Shown here: piece after piece, positions 8,044 to 16,771 of the stretch
Layout: every line of letters starts with the position of its first letter
How positions within the stretch are numbered: position 1 is the stretch's first letter
DNA from: an uncultured Planctomycetaceae bacterium
Lineage (GTDB): Bacteria > Planctomycetota > Planctomycetia > Pirellulales > UBA1268
Direction of reading: 5' to 3'
Assembly (NCBI GenBank): GCA_903885565.1
Contig: CAISJI010000175.1
Location: forward strand, 1-41,868
Length of the DNA stretch: 41,868 nt
Notes under the pieces: generated by a model
Databases searched by the model: none
What the model was told of the DNA's origin: nothing
What the model saw: only the letters and a program-made list of their open reading frames with translations
Translations under genes and position numbers: made by a program

Positions 8044-8319
8044 TCATTCCAGATACTCATTCGACCAGGTGCTAAACAGATCCCCCCGCCGCACCCTCGC
8101 GTTATCCTCCCGCATCACCTCGGGGGTTCGCCGGATCACGCGGGTGGTGGAGCGGCGGCGGAGATGCGTGCGGGAATGAGCCACAGCGGCGGGGCCTGTG
8201 TTTCGTGGGGGAACCGGGCGGGGGGCGGGCTGCACTGCCCGCGGATCCCCGGCCCAGGCACCAGCGGACACAAGTGCCAGCAACAGAATCGCACGCACAG
8301 CCGCCATGAAGAGCCTCAT
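8044..8319 (-). CDS. Exported Arg/Pro-rich small protein coupled to the M16 proteases
   Basis: Predicted 91-residue product from ATG 8319, which overlaps the stop of the preceding M16 gene by ATGA. It is therefore very likely translated by coupling. Residues 1-24 are a signal peptide (RAILLLALVSAGAWA), then a Pro-rich stretch (RAVQPAPRPVPPRN) and a strongly basic stretch (HLRRRSTTRVIRRTPEVMRE), ending DLFSTWSNEYLE. An internal ATG at residue 5 could also serve as start. The family is not recognised. Position and composition allow it to be a substrate, inhibitor or partner of the proteases, but this is inference. Confidence 0.62.
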   Translation of the reverse strand: MRLFMAAVRAILLLALVSAGAWAGDPRAVQPAPRPVPPRNTGPAAVAHSRTHLRRRSTTRVIRRTPEVMREDNARVRRGDLFSTWSNEYLE

Positions 8320-9851
8320 TTGGAGGGTGTGGCGGCCGGCTTGGTGTCGGGCAGGGGCACAAGCGTGAGCGGATCGCGCAGCGGCAGATGCTTCACCTTC
8401 CCGCCGAAGAAGTCGTTCATGCTGGCGCGCTTGCCCAGATCCCCGGGGGCGATCTGCTCCCAGTCGCCCACGACGAGGATCGCCATCTTCTCCGGGTCGA
8501 GATGCTTCTGCGCCACACGGCGCAAATCCTCGCGGGTCACTCCCCGCACCTTGTCGCGAAATGTCTGCCAGAAGTTTGCCGGCCGCTTCGTCCACTCATC
8601 GTTGACAAACACCCGGAGCATCGCCGGCTTGCTTTCAAACTGCCGCGGAAAGGTTTCGACGGCGCTCTGCTTGGCCGTTTCCAGCTCCTCCTCGGTGACC
8701 AGTTCCTCGCGCACGCCCCGGATCTGATCGAGAACGATCTTCGTGGCCAGGGCCACAGTGGGGTTTTTGCTCTCGAAACCAGCCCGAAAATCTCCTGGAT
8801 AGCGCACCCGCGGCTGCAGTGACGAGCGGGCCGAATAGGCCAGACCTTCGTTGCTGCGAACCTGACGCATGATGCGGCTGGTGAAGCCGCCAGCGCCGAG
8901 GATCTCGTTGAGCAGAAGCAGCGGAATTGAATCGGGATCATCACGCTGGATCGCCCGCAGACCCATCACCACCTTCCCCTGCGGAATCTCCTTGGGCACA
9001 TGATAGAGCCCCGGCGCCAGCACTGCCGTCGGCACCGCTGGATCGGACACCGCTGCCCCCCGCTGCCAGCCGGCAAACGCCTTGGCCAGCTTGGCGAGCA
9101 TCTCAGGCTCCTCGAAATCTCCCGACACGGCCACGATCATGTTCCCTGGATGGTACATCTGCTTGTGCATCCCGGCGAGCTTGGCAGCCGTGATGGCGGC
9201 CACTGATGCGTCCGTTGGCTCGCGCGATTCAAAATGATCGGTGCCATAGACGAGCCGCTTCCATTCCCGCGAGAGGATCGACGAGGCGTCGTCGTTGCGC
9301 TGCTTGAGCGCTTCGATCAACCGGGCCCGGTTCGTCTCCAGCCGGGAGGCGTCGAAGGCTGGCGTGCGGAGCATGTCAACAAACAGCCCGAGGCTCTCGT
9401 CGAAATTACTCTTCAGGCAGTTCATGCTGGCGGTGGTGAAGGTTTCGTTGGCACTGACGCCCACCTCCGTCGCCAGGAAATCGAGCGCTTCGTCGAATTC
9501 CGCCGCCGGCATCTTGGCCGTGCCCCCCTCGCGCACCATCCGGGCGGTCATTCCCGCCAGTCCTGGAATCTCAGCCGGATCGAGCGAGGCGCCCCCCTTG
9601 AATGTGATCGAAACTGTGATCAGGGGAAACTCATGCGAGGGGGCGAGAAACACCACCGTGCCGTCGGGCAGCACACGGCGAAAGGCGCTCGCCTCTGGCG
9701 GCGTGAACTCAAGCGGCGCAAAGGCGATCTCTTCCGGCCGAGCCGGGATCGGGCTCTCGGCAGGCGCCGCCAACGCACCTCCCTGCCTGCCCACTCCCGC
9801 CAAGGCACATACCCCGAACACCACCCACACCGCATTCACAAACAGTTTCAT
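8316..9851 (-). CDS. M16 family peptidase-like protein lacking the zinc motif
   Basis: Predicted 511-residue exported protein from ATG 9851. This start is chosen because MKLFVNAVWVVFGVCALAGV forms a signal peptide; an in-frame ATG at 9890 has no ribosome-binding site. Two M16 halves are visible. In the first, the place where HxxEH belongs reads GLAGMTARMVREGGT, so all three metal/catalytic residues are gone. The second half keeps the loop GGFTSRIMRQVRSNEGLAYS, which corresponds to the R/Y region that contributes substrate binding in two-part M16 enzymes. It is therefore the non-catalytic partner of the protease encoded just upstream (82-base gap). Confidence 0.85.
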   Translation of the reverse strand: MKLFVNAVWVVFGVCALAGVGRQGGALAAPAESPIPARPEEIAFAPLEFTPPEASAFRRVLPDGTVVFLAPSHEFPLITVSITFKGGASLDPAEIPGLAGMTARMVREGGTAKMPAAEFDEALDFLATEVGVSANETFTTASMNCLKSNFDESLGLFVDMLRTPAFDASRLETNRARLIEALKQRNDDASSILSREWKRLVYGTDHFESREPTDASVAAITAAKLAGMHKQMYHPGNMIVAVSGDFEEPEMLAKLAKAFAGWQRGAAVSDPAVPTAVLAPGLYHVPKEIPQGKVVMGLRAIQRDDPDSIPLLLLNEILGAGGFTSRIMRQVRSNEGLAYSARSSLQPRVRYPGDFRAGFESKNPTVALATKIVLDQIRGVREELVTEEELETAKQSAVETFPRQFESKPAMLRVFVNDEWTKRPANFWQTFRDKVRGVTREDLRRVAQKHLDPEKMAILVVGDWEQIAPGDLGKRASMNDFFGGKVKHLPLRDPLTLVPLPDTKPAATPSK

Positions 9852-9932
9852 GGTCGGCCTGGATTCCTGATGAGCAAAAAAACCGGACACAGATTCGGGG
9901 AGACAGACACCTCAACACAACAGACCAGCAAC

Positions 9933-11660
9933 TCACTTTTCCGCTTGGCGTTTGAATACGGCCACGCTGCGGTTGGTGGGTGCGAAATACTTTTTGGCGA
10001 CCCGCTGGATGTCGGCGGCGGTAACTGCCTCATACTTCCTGGGACCGTCGTTGATCTCCCGCCAATCGAGGAGGGCCTCGGCAAAGGCAAGTTGCACCAG
10101 CAGCGACATATTATTTTCCAGCCGGCGGTAGTTGCCCGCCGCCACCCGGTTTTTCACCTTCCGCAGTTCGCGCTCCGGAATCTCCTCTTCCTGGATCTTC
10201 TTCAGCTCCTCATACCACGCCTGCTCCAGCGCCTCAGGCGCCGCAGAGCCGCGGGTTTCTGCTTCGAAGGAAAACAGACCGGCATACTTACGGGTGTCGC
10301 TTTCGGTGCGGGCGCTTGAGGCGATGCCCCGTCCCTCGACCAGCCCCCGATAGAGCCGGCCGGTGCGATCGTTGAGGAGTTCGGCCAGCATGTCGAGCGG
10401 ATAGCTGTCGACGTGGCCGCCGGGCACGGTGTGGTAACGGATGTCGATGGCCGGGGGGAAGTCACCGCTGGCGTTCATCCGCTGCTCGGCAAGCTGCTCG
10501 ACCTCGAGCGTTACCACGGCCGGCGGGGCCTTTTTGCCCGGCTCGAGCCGGGAGAAATATTTCGTGATGAAGGCCTTCGCTTGGGCGGGGTCGAAATCGC
10601 CCACCACGATCCCCACCAGATTGCCGGGGCGATAGTAGGTGTTCCAGTATTCCTGAGCCTGCTCGAAGGTGTAGCTGTTGAGGTCGCTCGGCCAGCCGAT
10701 CACCGGCCAGGAATAGCCGGAGGAGGCCCAAAACATCGCATCGAACTGCTCCTGAAACCGGCCCGTGGGCGTGCTGTCGGTGCGCAGCCGACGTTCCTCA
10801 TGCACAACATCGCGCTCGGAATAGAACTCGCGGAACACGCTGTCGTGCAGGCGGTCGCTCTCCATCCACGACCACAGCTCGAGCTTGTTGGCCGGGATCG
10901 TGATGAAGTAGCAGGTGAGATCGTTGCTGGTGAAGGCGTTCATGCCGCTGCCGCCCGCCTTGGTGTAGACCTGATCGAATTCATCCTTGACGATCGTGGC
11001 GGCCTCGGCCTGCTGCTTTTCGATTTCGGCCAGGCGTTGTTGCAGAGCCGCCGCCTTTTCCTTGGCGCCCGGCGCCGCGGGGTCGAGGGCCGCCATCTCC
11101 TGCCTCACGCCGGCAATTGCCTCGGCGCCACTGCGCCCCTGCTGGGCCCTCATCAGCGTGTCGAGCTTGGCCCGCAGCAGGCGGAGTTCCTGTGTGTCGT
11201 TGGCGGGATCCCAGGGATCGGCGATTTCACCGCGCAGATAGCGATCGTATTGTTTCGACCAGACGATCCGGTTGATCTCATCGCGCACCTGCTTTTGATC
11301 CGCCCGATACTGCGCGTCGCGGGTGGCATCGCGGGTGCCGATCGTGCCGGTGCCCTTGAACATCATGTGTTCGAAGAAATGGCTGATGCCAGTAATTCCG
11401 GGGCGTTCGTCGACGCTCCCCACTTTGGCCACCCAGCCGGCGCTGACGACATTCGGCTGATCGGTACGGGGCACCAGCAAAAACTGCATGCCATTGGGGA
11501 GCGTGAATTCCTCCACCGCCACCTGCTGCGCCATTCCTGCCGTGCCGAGAGCCAACAGACAGCCACAAGCGACTGCCGACCAGATCAGCGAGCGACCGGT
11601 CTGGTGACTCCCCACCGAGGGAAATCGGAGAAACGCGAGCCGACAAACGGAAGTCAACAT
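9933..11660 (-). CDS. Exported M16 zinc metalloprotease with a large insertion
   Basis: Predicted 575-residue protein with an N-terminal hydrophobic export segment (about 25-43, ending GTAGMAQ). The catalytic HFFEH is at residues 94-98 and the distal glutamate is in DVVHEERR (about 285-292). In ordinary M16B enzymes that glutamate lies about 76 residues after HxxEH. Here the distance is about 190, because residues about 105-225 hold an extra charged, coiled-coil-like insertion (KAAALQQRLAEIEKQQAEA). In the second half, where partners have an R/Y pair, the sequence reads YRGLVEGRGIASSAR, so the tyrosine is missing. The gene pair thus splits the active-site elements between two proteins, as in known heterodimeric M16B proteases. 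Confidence 0.88.
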   Translation of the reverse strand: MLTSVCRLAFLRFPSVGSHQTGRSLIWSAVACGCLLALGTAGMAQQVAVEEFTLPNGMQFLLVPRTDQPNVVSAGWVAKVGSVDERPGITGISHFFEHMMFKGTGTIGTRDATRDAQYRADQKQVRDEINRIVWSKQYDRYLRGEIADPWDPANDTQELRLLRAKLDTLMRAQQGRSGAEAIAGVRQEMAALDPAAPGAKEKAAALQQRLAEIEKQQAEAATIVKDEFDQVYTKAGGSGMNAFTSNDLTCYFITIPANKLELWSWMESDRLHDSVFREFYSERDVVHEERRLRTDSTPTGRFQEQFDAMFWASSGYSWPVIGWPSDLNSYTFEQAQEYWNTYYRPGNLVGIVVGDFDPAQAKAFITKYFSRLEPGKKAPPAVVTLEVEQLAEQRMNASGDFPPAIDIRYHTVPGGHVDSYPLDMLAELLNDRTGRLYRGLVEGRGIASSARTESDTRKYAGLFSFEAETRGSAAPEALEQAWYEELKKIQEEEIPERELRKVKNRVAAGNYRRLENNMSLLVQLAFAEALLDWREINDGPRKYEAVTAADIQRVAKKYFAPTNRSVAVFKRQAEK

Positions 11661-11747
11661 GCAGGCATCCCGCGGAGGAAGAAAGGGAAGGGGGGAGAAC
11701 GAAATACTAGCCGAAGCAGGGCCGGTTTGGGAACGACAGATTGCCCG

Positions 11748-12620
11748 CTATCCCGCCGCCAATCCCCACTGCACCAGCGTCAGCACGATCTCGAACACGA
11801 TCAGGCCCACGATCGCCCATTCCACGCGCAACGCCCGCCGGTTCTGCAGCAGATCGAGGGCGGTTTGGGCGGTGCGGGAGATGAGTGCGAGCTTGCCGTG
11901 GAGCGCCGCAAACCGCTCACGAATTTCGAATTCGTCGCGCAGCCGCGCCCACAGCCGCTCCAACTCGGGATGATCCCAGAGCAACTCTGGCGTGTCGTCG
12001 ACGCGGGCCCCCGCCACGACGCGGTGCTCGGCCAACAGCGCGCTGCCGAGGTGCTGGAGGAGTTCGCGGGCGGCCCGTCCGCCGCGTCCCCACTGATCGA
12101 GGTTTACGGCAAACGGTTCGATCCGCTCAAACTGTTTCTCGATATTTTTCTCATGGTGCGCCAGCGACACGCTCTTGGCCATCACATCGGCCACCACCTG
12201 CAGCTTTTCCAGCGACGCATCGGCCAGCAACAGAGCGCTGCCATCAATCGCCTCCTTGGCCGCCGGCTCAACGCGTAATTCGAGCGACTCAGTTTCGCGA
12301 TCTGCCGGGGAAAACGGCTGCCTGAGCTGGGGAGCGATTGTGGCGAGGTAGTCGGCGCTGGCTGCCGGAGTGGCTGCGAAAAAAACCACCGCGCCATAGC
12401 GAAAAAGCACGGCCACTCCCGCTCCGCTGCCAGCCACCGCTGCCCCGGGAGCCGCACCCGTCAGATCGACCACCAGCGGAGCCCCGCCGGTACGCTCGGT
12501 CGCTCCGAGCGCCGTCAGATCGATGCCGGTGCCGACGAGCACCGCCTGCGCCTGAAACCGGCCGCTTGCCACCGGGGGCCAGGAGCGGGGCAGGGGAGTT
12601 GCGGCGGGAGAATGATCCAT
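11748..12620 (-). CDS. RMD1/YagE family (DUF155) protein
   Basis: Predicted 290-residue protein. ATG 12620 is preferred over an upstream in-frame TTG at 12644. The C-terminal half is diagnostic: LLWDHPELERLWARLRDEFE, then HGKLALISRTAQTALDLLQ, then a terminal hydrophobic helix WAIVGLIVFEIVLTLVQW. That layout matches DUF155/RMD1, a family best known from yeast mitochondrial Rmd proteins and bacterial YagE-type proteins. The N-terminal part is Ala/Gly-rich and includes a hydrophobic beta region (GVAVLFRYGAVVFFA) typical of the family. The biochemical role is not established. The gene stands alone, 87 bases from the M16 gene. Confidence 0.8.
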   Translation of the reverse strand: MDHSPAATPLPRSWPPVASGRFQAQAVLVGTGIDLTALGATERTGGAPLVVDLTGAAPGAAVAGSGAGVAVLFRYGAVVFFAATPAASADYLATIAPQLRQPFSPADRETESLELRVEPAAKEAIDGSALLLADASLEKLQVVADVMAKSVSLAHHEKNIEKQFERIEPFAVNLDQWGRGGRAARELLQHLGSALLAEHRVVAGARVDDTPELLWDHPELERLWARLRDEFEIRERFAALHGKLALISRTAQTALDLLQNRRALRVEWAIVGLIVFEIVLTLVQWGLAAG

Positions 12621-12805
12621 GATGTGCCACCCATTCCCAGCCAAGTGTCCCGCCCGCTGAGTCGATCCCCGCGGCTGCAGATCGCTACCGCGGCGCCTCG
12701 CTCACCCCTCCAGCATACGCTTGGATGCGGGGGATGTTCACGGACGGGTGTCCACCATTTTTTCTCTGCTTTTTGTCTCTGCTTTTTTCTCCGGGAGTTG
12801 CCACC

Positions 12806-13267
12806 ATGTCTTCCATCGATCGCGCCGATCCAGTGATTCTGGGCCACGTGCTGGCCGAGCACCGCGAACTCTTCGGCCAGATGCAGGCGGTGCGGGCCGC
12901 CTATGCGGCGGAAGGCCCCCCCACCCGCGACAGCGTGGCGGAGATTGTCACCACCCTGCGCAGTCTGCGCGAACACCTGCGCAGCCATTTCGCGCAGGAA
13001 GAGCAGGGGGGATTCATGGAGGAGTCGATCGCGCGGATGCCGCGGCTGGCGGCACAGGCGACCGCGATTCTCAGCCAGCATCCGGTGCTGCTGGCCCAAC
13101 TCGACAGCTTGATCGATTCGACGCTCTCTGGGGGCACGACGGAGGCTGCCTGGGTGGCTCATAAAGAACGGTTTGCCGGCTTCGCAGCGCAGATGCAGGC
13201 GCACGAGCGCAGCGAAAACGCTGTTCTTCAGGATGGCTACAACGAGGATCTCGGCCTCGTCGACTGA
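12806..13267 (+). CDS. Hemerythrin/HHE-domain protein
   Basis: Predicted 153-residue four-helix protein starting at ATG 12806, with GGGAG at 12793-12797. Candidate di-iron ligands are spaced as in HHE cation-binding domains: H14/H19 in LGHVLAEHRELF, H57, H61 and E65 in REHLRSHFAQEE, H92 in SQHPVLLAQL, and a C-terminal AHERSENAVLQ. Such proteins bind oxygen or nitric oxide, or sense iron and redox stress. No DNA-binding or signalling domain is attached. The gene is divergent from the DUF155 gene across a 185-base spacer and converges on purU with a 10-base gap. Confidence 0.8.
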   Translation: MSSIDRADPVILGHVLAEHRELFGQMQAVRAAYAAEGPPTRDSVAEIVTTLRSLREHLRSHFAQEEQGGFMEESIARMPRLAAQATAILSQHPVLLAQLDSLIDSTLSGGTTEAAWVAHKERFAGFAAQMQAHERSENAVLQDGYNEDLGLVD

Positions 13268-13277
13268 GCTGGCAGGC

Positions 13278-14132
13278 TCAGCCAAACACGACAGTGCGGC
13301 CGCCGTGGATGAAAACGCGCTCTTCCAGCACCAGCCGCACCGCTTTGGCCAGTACCAGCTTTTCCACATCGCGGCCGGCCTGCGCCATGCGCTCCGGCGT
13401 GTGGGAATGATCCACAGCGATCACATCCTGCGCGATGATCGGCCCGGCATCGAGTTCGGCGGTGACAAAGTGGGCCGTCGCCCCAATCAGCTTGACGCCG
13501 CGATCAAACGCCTGCCGGTAAGGACTCGCTCCGGCGAAGGCGGGCAGGAACGAATGATGGATGTTGATGATCCGCTGCGGATAGTGGGCGATGAATTCCT
13601 CTGACAGCACCCGCATGTAGCGGGCCAGCACCACCACCTGCGGCGCGTGGCGATCGATGGCCCGCAGGAAAGAAGCCTCGTGATCGGCGCGCGACACAGC
13701 CTCGTGTGGCACATGGTGAAACGGCACGCCAAACCGCTCCACCAGCCCCCGCAGGTCGTCGTGATTGCTCACCACTGCCTGAATGCGGCCGGGGAGTTCG
13801 CCGCAGGCGTCAAGCAGGAGCAGTTCGCCAAGGCAATGCGGCTCGCGCGTGGCACAGACCACGATCGGCTGCGGCTCCCCCCGCACCACCCGCACCCGCG
13901 CCCCCTCCAGCACCCGCAGCAGTTCCGCCTGCAGAGCCGCCACCGCCACCTCTCCGGCGACACTCGTCACCTCGGCGCGGAAGAAGAAGTGGCGGGAGGC
14001 AGTGTCGACGAATTCGTGGTTGGCTTCGATGTTGAGCCGATGGGCCGCGAGCACGCCGGTGATCCGGTGGATCAGCCCGACCCTATCAGGGGAATCGACC
14101 AGCACGATTTCGCGGGGGCTGCTGGCTGCCAT
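13278..14132 (-). CDS. purU: Formyltetrahydrofolate deformylase
   Basis: Hydrolyses 10-formyl-tetrahydrofolate to formate and tetrahydrofolate, balancing one-carbon pools and supplying formate for PurT. Seen in the 284-residue product: an N-terminal ACT domain (IVLVDSPDRVGLIHRITGVL) and a formyltransferase-fold C-terminal domain with active-site Asn/His in RIINIHHSFLPAF. The catalytic Asp follows in HFVTAELDAGPIIAQD. Length is typical for PurU. The start codon overlaps the stop of the upstream ATPase gene by one base (TGATG), so the two are probably co-translated although functionally unrelated as far as known. Confidence 0.95.
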   Translation of the reverse strand: MAASSPREIVLVDSPDRVGLIHRITGVLAAHRLNIEANHEFVDTASRHFFFRAEVTSVAGEVAVAALQAELLRVLEGARVRVVRGEPQPIVVCATREPHCLGELLLLDACGELPGRIQAVVSNHDDLRGLVERFGVPFHHVPHEAVSRADHEASFLRAIDRHAPQVVVLARYMRVLSEEFIAHYPQRIINIHHSFLPAFAGASPYRQAFDRGVKLIGATAHFVTAELDAGPIIAQDVIAVDHSHTPERMAQAGRDVEKLVLAKAVRLVLEERVFIHGGRTVVFG

Positions 14133-16633
14133 CAGGTGATTTCACCCCATTGCTGCCGACCAAAGCCAGTCGGCGCCGGCACCCAGGCGAGCACCACCTC
14201 TTCCACCGACACGTCGGTCTTCTTGGCCGGGATCTCCAGCGGCTCAAGCACCAACCGCTCGGGATGGCACTCCAGCCGGATCCGCTCGAGTTCGTCGGCG
14301 ATCTCTGTCTCCAGGATCTGCCGCTTTTCCTCAAGACTCGACAGACTCTCCTCGGCATGGACGACATCGGCCTGCTGGCGGGCGGCCCGGCTGGCCGAGC
14401 GCATCGATGTGGCTGCCCGGCCGACACTGGTGGAAGTGGCGACTTTCCGTCCCAGCACGGCCGAGAGCACCGCCGTACCGATCGAGACATAGGTCTGCAG
14501 CGACTTATTCTTGGCCTCCGCCTTTTCCTTCTCCACTTTCTGGCGGGCCCGGTCGATCCGCTCGGAAAGCGCCGCCAGCTTGGCGGCACTCCGCTCCCGC
14601 ACTCTGTCGATCTGCCCGTCGCGCCATTCCTTCGTGCGCTGGCCGATCCGCACCCGAAACTCCCCTTCCGTTTCGCCTGGCCGCGACACCGCATCGAGCG
14701 CCTCCACCCGGAAGACGGTGATCTTCGCCGTGCGCGCCAGATGGGCTTTGAGCGCCGTGGCCAGCGCCGCATAGCCCTTGGGTCCGGCGAGGCCTGCGGG
14801 CAGACTGGCAAACGAGCCTGTCCGCGGCGCGATCTCCAGCTCCGGGATCTCGGCAAACTGCTTGCACATCTCCCACGCCGATTCCCCCAGCTGTTCGCTC
14901 GCCGGAGCCAGACAGATGATCTCCCGATCGACATCAACGCGGGCCGCGGCCTTCGTAAACCGCACCCGAGCCCGCCCTAAAATCGCCGGCTGGTAGACCA
15001 CTTCCCCGCCGGGTGGCAGCGACCCCTCCGGCGCCACAAAAACCTCGCGGACCGCCGGAGGCAACAGCGGCCGCGCCCCGCCAGCACTGCGCCCGGCTGC
15101 CGCGGCGGACGTTCCCACACCACCGGCGGCCGCTGTCCCAGCGGATGAGGCGGCCCGCCCTGCCGGCCGGGCGCTCTCCAGACGGCGAATCTCCTCGCGG
15201 AGCAGCGGCCCCCGCAGGTACGACATCGTCCAGCGCGACTGAAACAAGATCTCCTCGTCGTCATGCACCGAATGGAGCAGGAATGTCCGCTGCTCCAGAC
15301 CCGAGAGCAGCTTGTCGAGCCGAGACCTGTCGAAACCGCGCCCCGACGACGATGCCGCACCCTCCAAGCCATCGAGCACGCGGGCCTTGTCACGGGCTGT
15401 CTGCAATCGCCCCAGAAACCAGGTGCCGGCGTTGGAAAGCCCCTTGTAGTCGAGGTCGACTGGATTCTGCGTCGCCAGCACAACACCCAGGCCAAAGGCC
15501 CGTGCCTGCTTCAGCAGCGTGAGCAGCGGCGTCTTGCTTGGCGGATTGGCTGTGGGGGGGAGGTAGCCAAACACCTCATCCATGAGGAACAGCGCCTTGA
15601 GCGACGAGGTGCCCCCCTGCGACCGCATCCAGGCGACCGTTTGCCCGGCCAGGAGCGTGACGAAGGCCATGCGCTGGGCATCTCCCAGATGCGCGATCGA
15701 GACCACGCTCACCCGCGGCTTCCCCTCCGGCGTCCAGAGCAGGCGACCCACATCGAGCGGCTCTCCCTCGAGCCAGGCATCAAAGCCTGGCGCGGCGGCG
15801 ACTGTATTCAGCCGGCCAGCGAGCTGAAAGCGATCGGCGGCAGGATAGAAATTTTCCAGTTCCAGAAAACCAACGCGCTCGATCGGCGGCGCGGGGATCG
15901 CGCGTACGAGCGTGCCGAAATCGACATTCTGTCCGCTGCGCCAGAGGGCATCGACGATGGTCGATACCAGCACATGCTCGCGGCTGCGTCCCGGCTCGGC
16001 GTCGATGCCCGCCAGCGCCAGAATTCCGGAGACGAGCGATTCGATCCGCTCCCGGCGGGCCTCGGGATCGACGAGATCCCCTTCCTCAGGCGCCTCCAGG
16101 CTCTCAAGCATCGCCAGCGGCCGACCGCTGGTGCTGCCGGGGGTATAGACAGCCATATCAACACTGTTGCGCAGCCGTCGGATCCGCTCCGCCGACTGGC
16201 CGCTGGCAGCCAGACCATCGCTCCATTTGCGGGCCGTACGGGCAGCAAGCTCTTCCAGCGTGATCCCCTCCCGTTTGGCAGCATCGGCTTCCAGCCAGGG
16301 GAGGAAATCGGCTGGCGCCAGATTGGGAAACGAGAGCAGAACGTTGGCCAAATCCCCCTTGGGATCGATCACCAGCGTCGGAATGCCATCGAGGGCAGCC
16401 TCTTCAATGAGGTCGATCAGAAGCCCGGTTTTGCCGCTGCCAGTCATGCCGACGCAAACGCAATGCGTGGTGAAGCGCCGGGCATCGACCATCAAGGGCT
16501 CGCGGCCGGCGCGGCCTGTTTCGGGATCGACTTTCCGACCGAGGTAGAACACGCCAAGCCCCTCAATATCGATCCTCGCGCCGGCATCGGGGCGGGAGTC
16601 GGAAGTGGACCTGGTTTCGTCTGGGCCTGCCAT
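14132..16633 (-). CDS. HerA/DUF87-type ATPase with coiled-coil and membrane-like tail
   Basis: Predicted 833-residue protein. The N-terminal half is a FtsK/HerA-superfamily motor: Walker A GMTGSGKT (62-69), VIDPKGDL, Walker B LKALFLMDEV with D352/E353, and GVVLATQNPVDLDYKGL as the sensor region. The middle (about 470-520) is Ala/Gly-rich linker. The C-terminal part has a heptad-rich coiled coil (KLAALSERIDRARQKVEKEK), then a small-residue hydrophobic stretch (YVSIGTAVLSAVLGRKVA), then another coiled coil (ESLSSLEEKRQILETEIADE). It may pump DNA or act as a mechanical ATPase at a membrane; the substrate is unknown. No NurA nuclease gene is adjacent, arguing against classical HerA-NurA end resection. 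Confidence 0.78.
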   Translation of the reverse strand: MAGPDETRSTSDSRPDAGARIDIEGLGVFYLGRKVDPETGRAGREPLMVDARRFTTHCVCVGMTGSGKTGLLIDLIEEAALDGIPTLVIDPKGDLANVLLSFPNLAPADFLPWLEADAAKREGITLEELAARTARKWSDGLAASGQSAERIRRLRNSVDMAVYTPGSTSGRPLAMLESLEAPEEGDLVDPEARRERIESLVSGILALAGIDAEPGRSREHVLVSTIVDALWRSGQNVDFGTLVRAIPAPPIERVGFLELENFYPAADRFQLAGRLNTVAAAPGFDAWLEGEPLDVGRLLWTPEGKPRVSVVSIAHLGDAQRMAFVTLLAGQTVAWMRSQGGTSSLKALFLMDEVFGYLPPTANPPSKTPLLTLLKQARAFGLGVVLATQNPVDLDYKGLSNAGTWFLGRLQTARDKARVLDGLEGAASSSGRGFDRSRLDKLLSGLEQRTFLLHSVHDDEEILFQSRWTMSYLRGPLLREEIRRLESARPAGRAASSAGTAAAGGVGTSAAAAGRSAGGARPLLPPAVREVFVAPEGSLPPGGEVVYQPAILGRARVRFTKAAARVDVDREIICLAPASEQLGESAWEMCKQFAEIPELEIAPRTGSFASLPAGLAGPKGYAALATALKAHLARTAKITVFRVEALDAVSRPGETEGEFRVRIGQRTKEWRDGQIDRVRERSAAKLAALSERIDRARQKVEKEKAEAKNKSLQTYVSIGTAVLSAVLGRKVATSTSVGRAATSMRSASRAARQQADVVHAEESLSSLEEKRQILETEIADELERIRLECHPERLVLEPLEIPAKKTDVSVEEVVLAWVPAPTGFGRQQWGEIT

Positions 16634-16771
16634 GGCTATTCCCCGCTAGGGGGCTCTCCGAATAGGGGCTGTGGAGTCCCTATCGTACGGTGCAGCCACC
16701 GTTTGGTTCCACACCGGAAGGCCGGTTCGTCCCCCACCGGCCTGCCCGCAAGGCCCAGCGGTTGGGGCGAT

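Noticed and set aside
8044..8595. Longer 183-residue version of the small exported protein
   Set aside because: The extra N-terminal part overlaps the M16 coding region out of frame and would bury the signal peptide; the ATG in the ATGA overlap is far more likely.
10413..12278. Plus-strand open frame of 621 residues
   Set aside because: It lies opposite the M16 protease and DUF155 genes, which have clear family motifs; composition is typical of an antisense GC-rich shadow.
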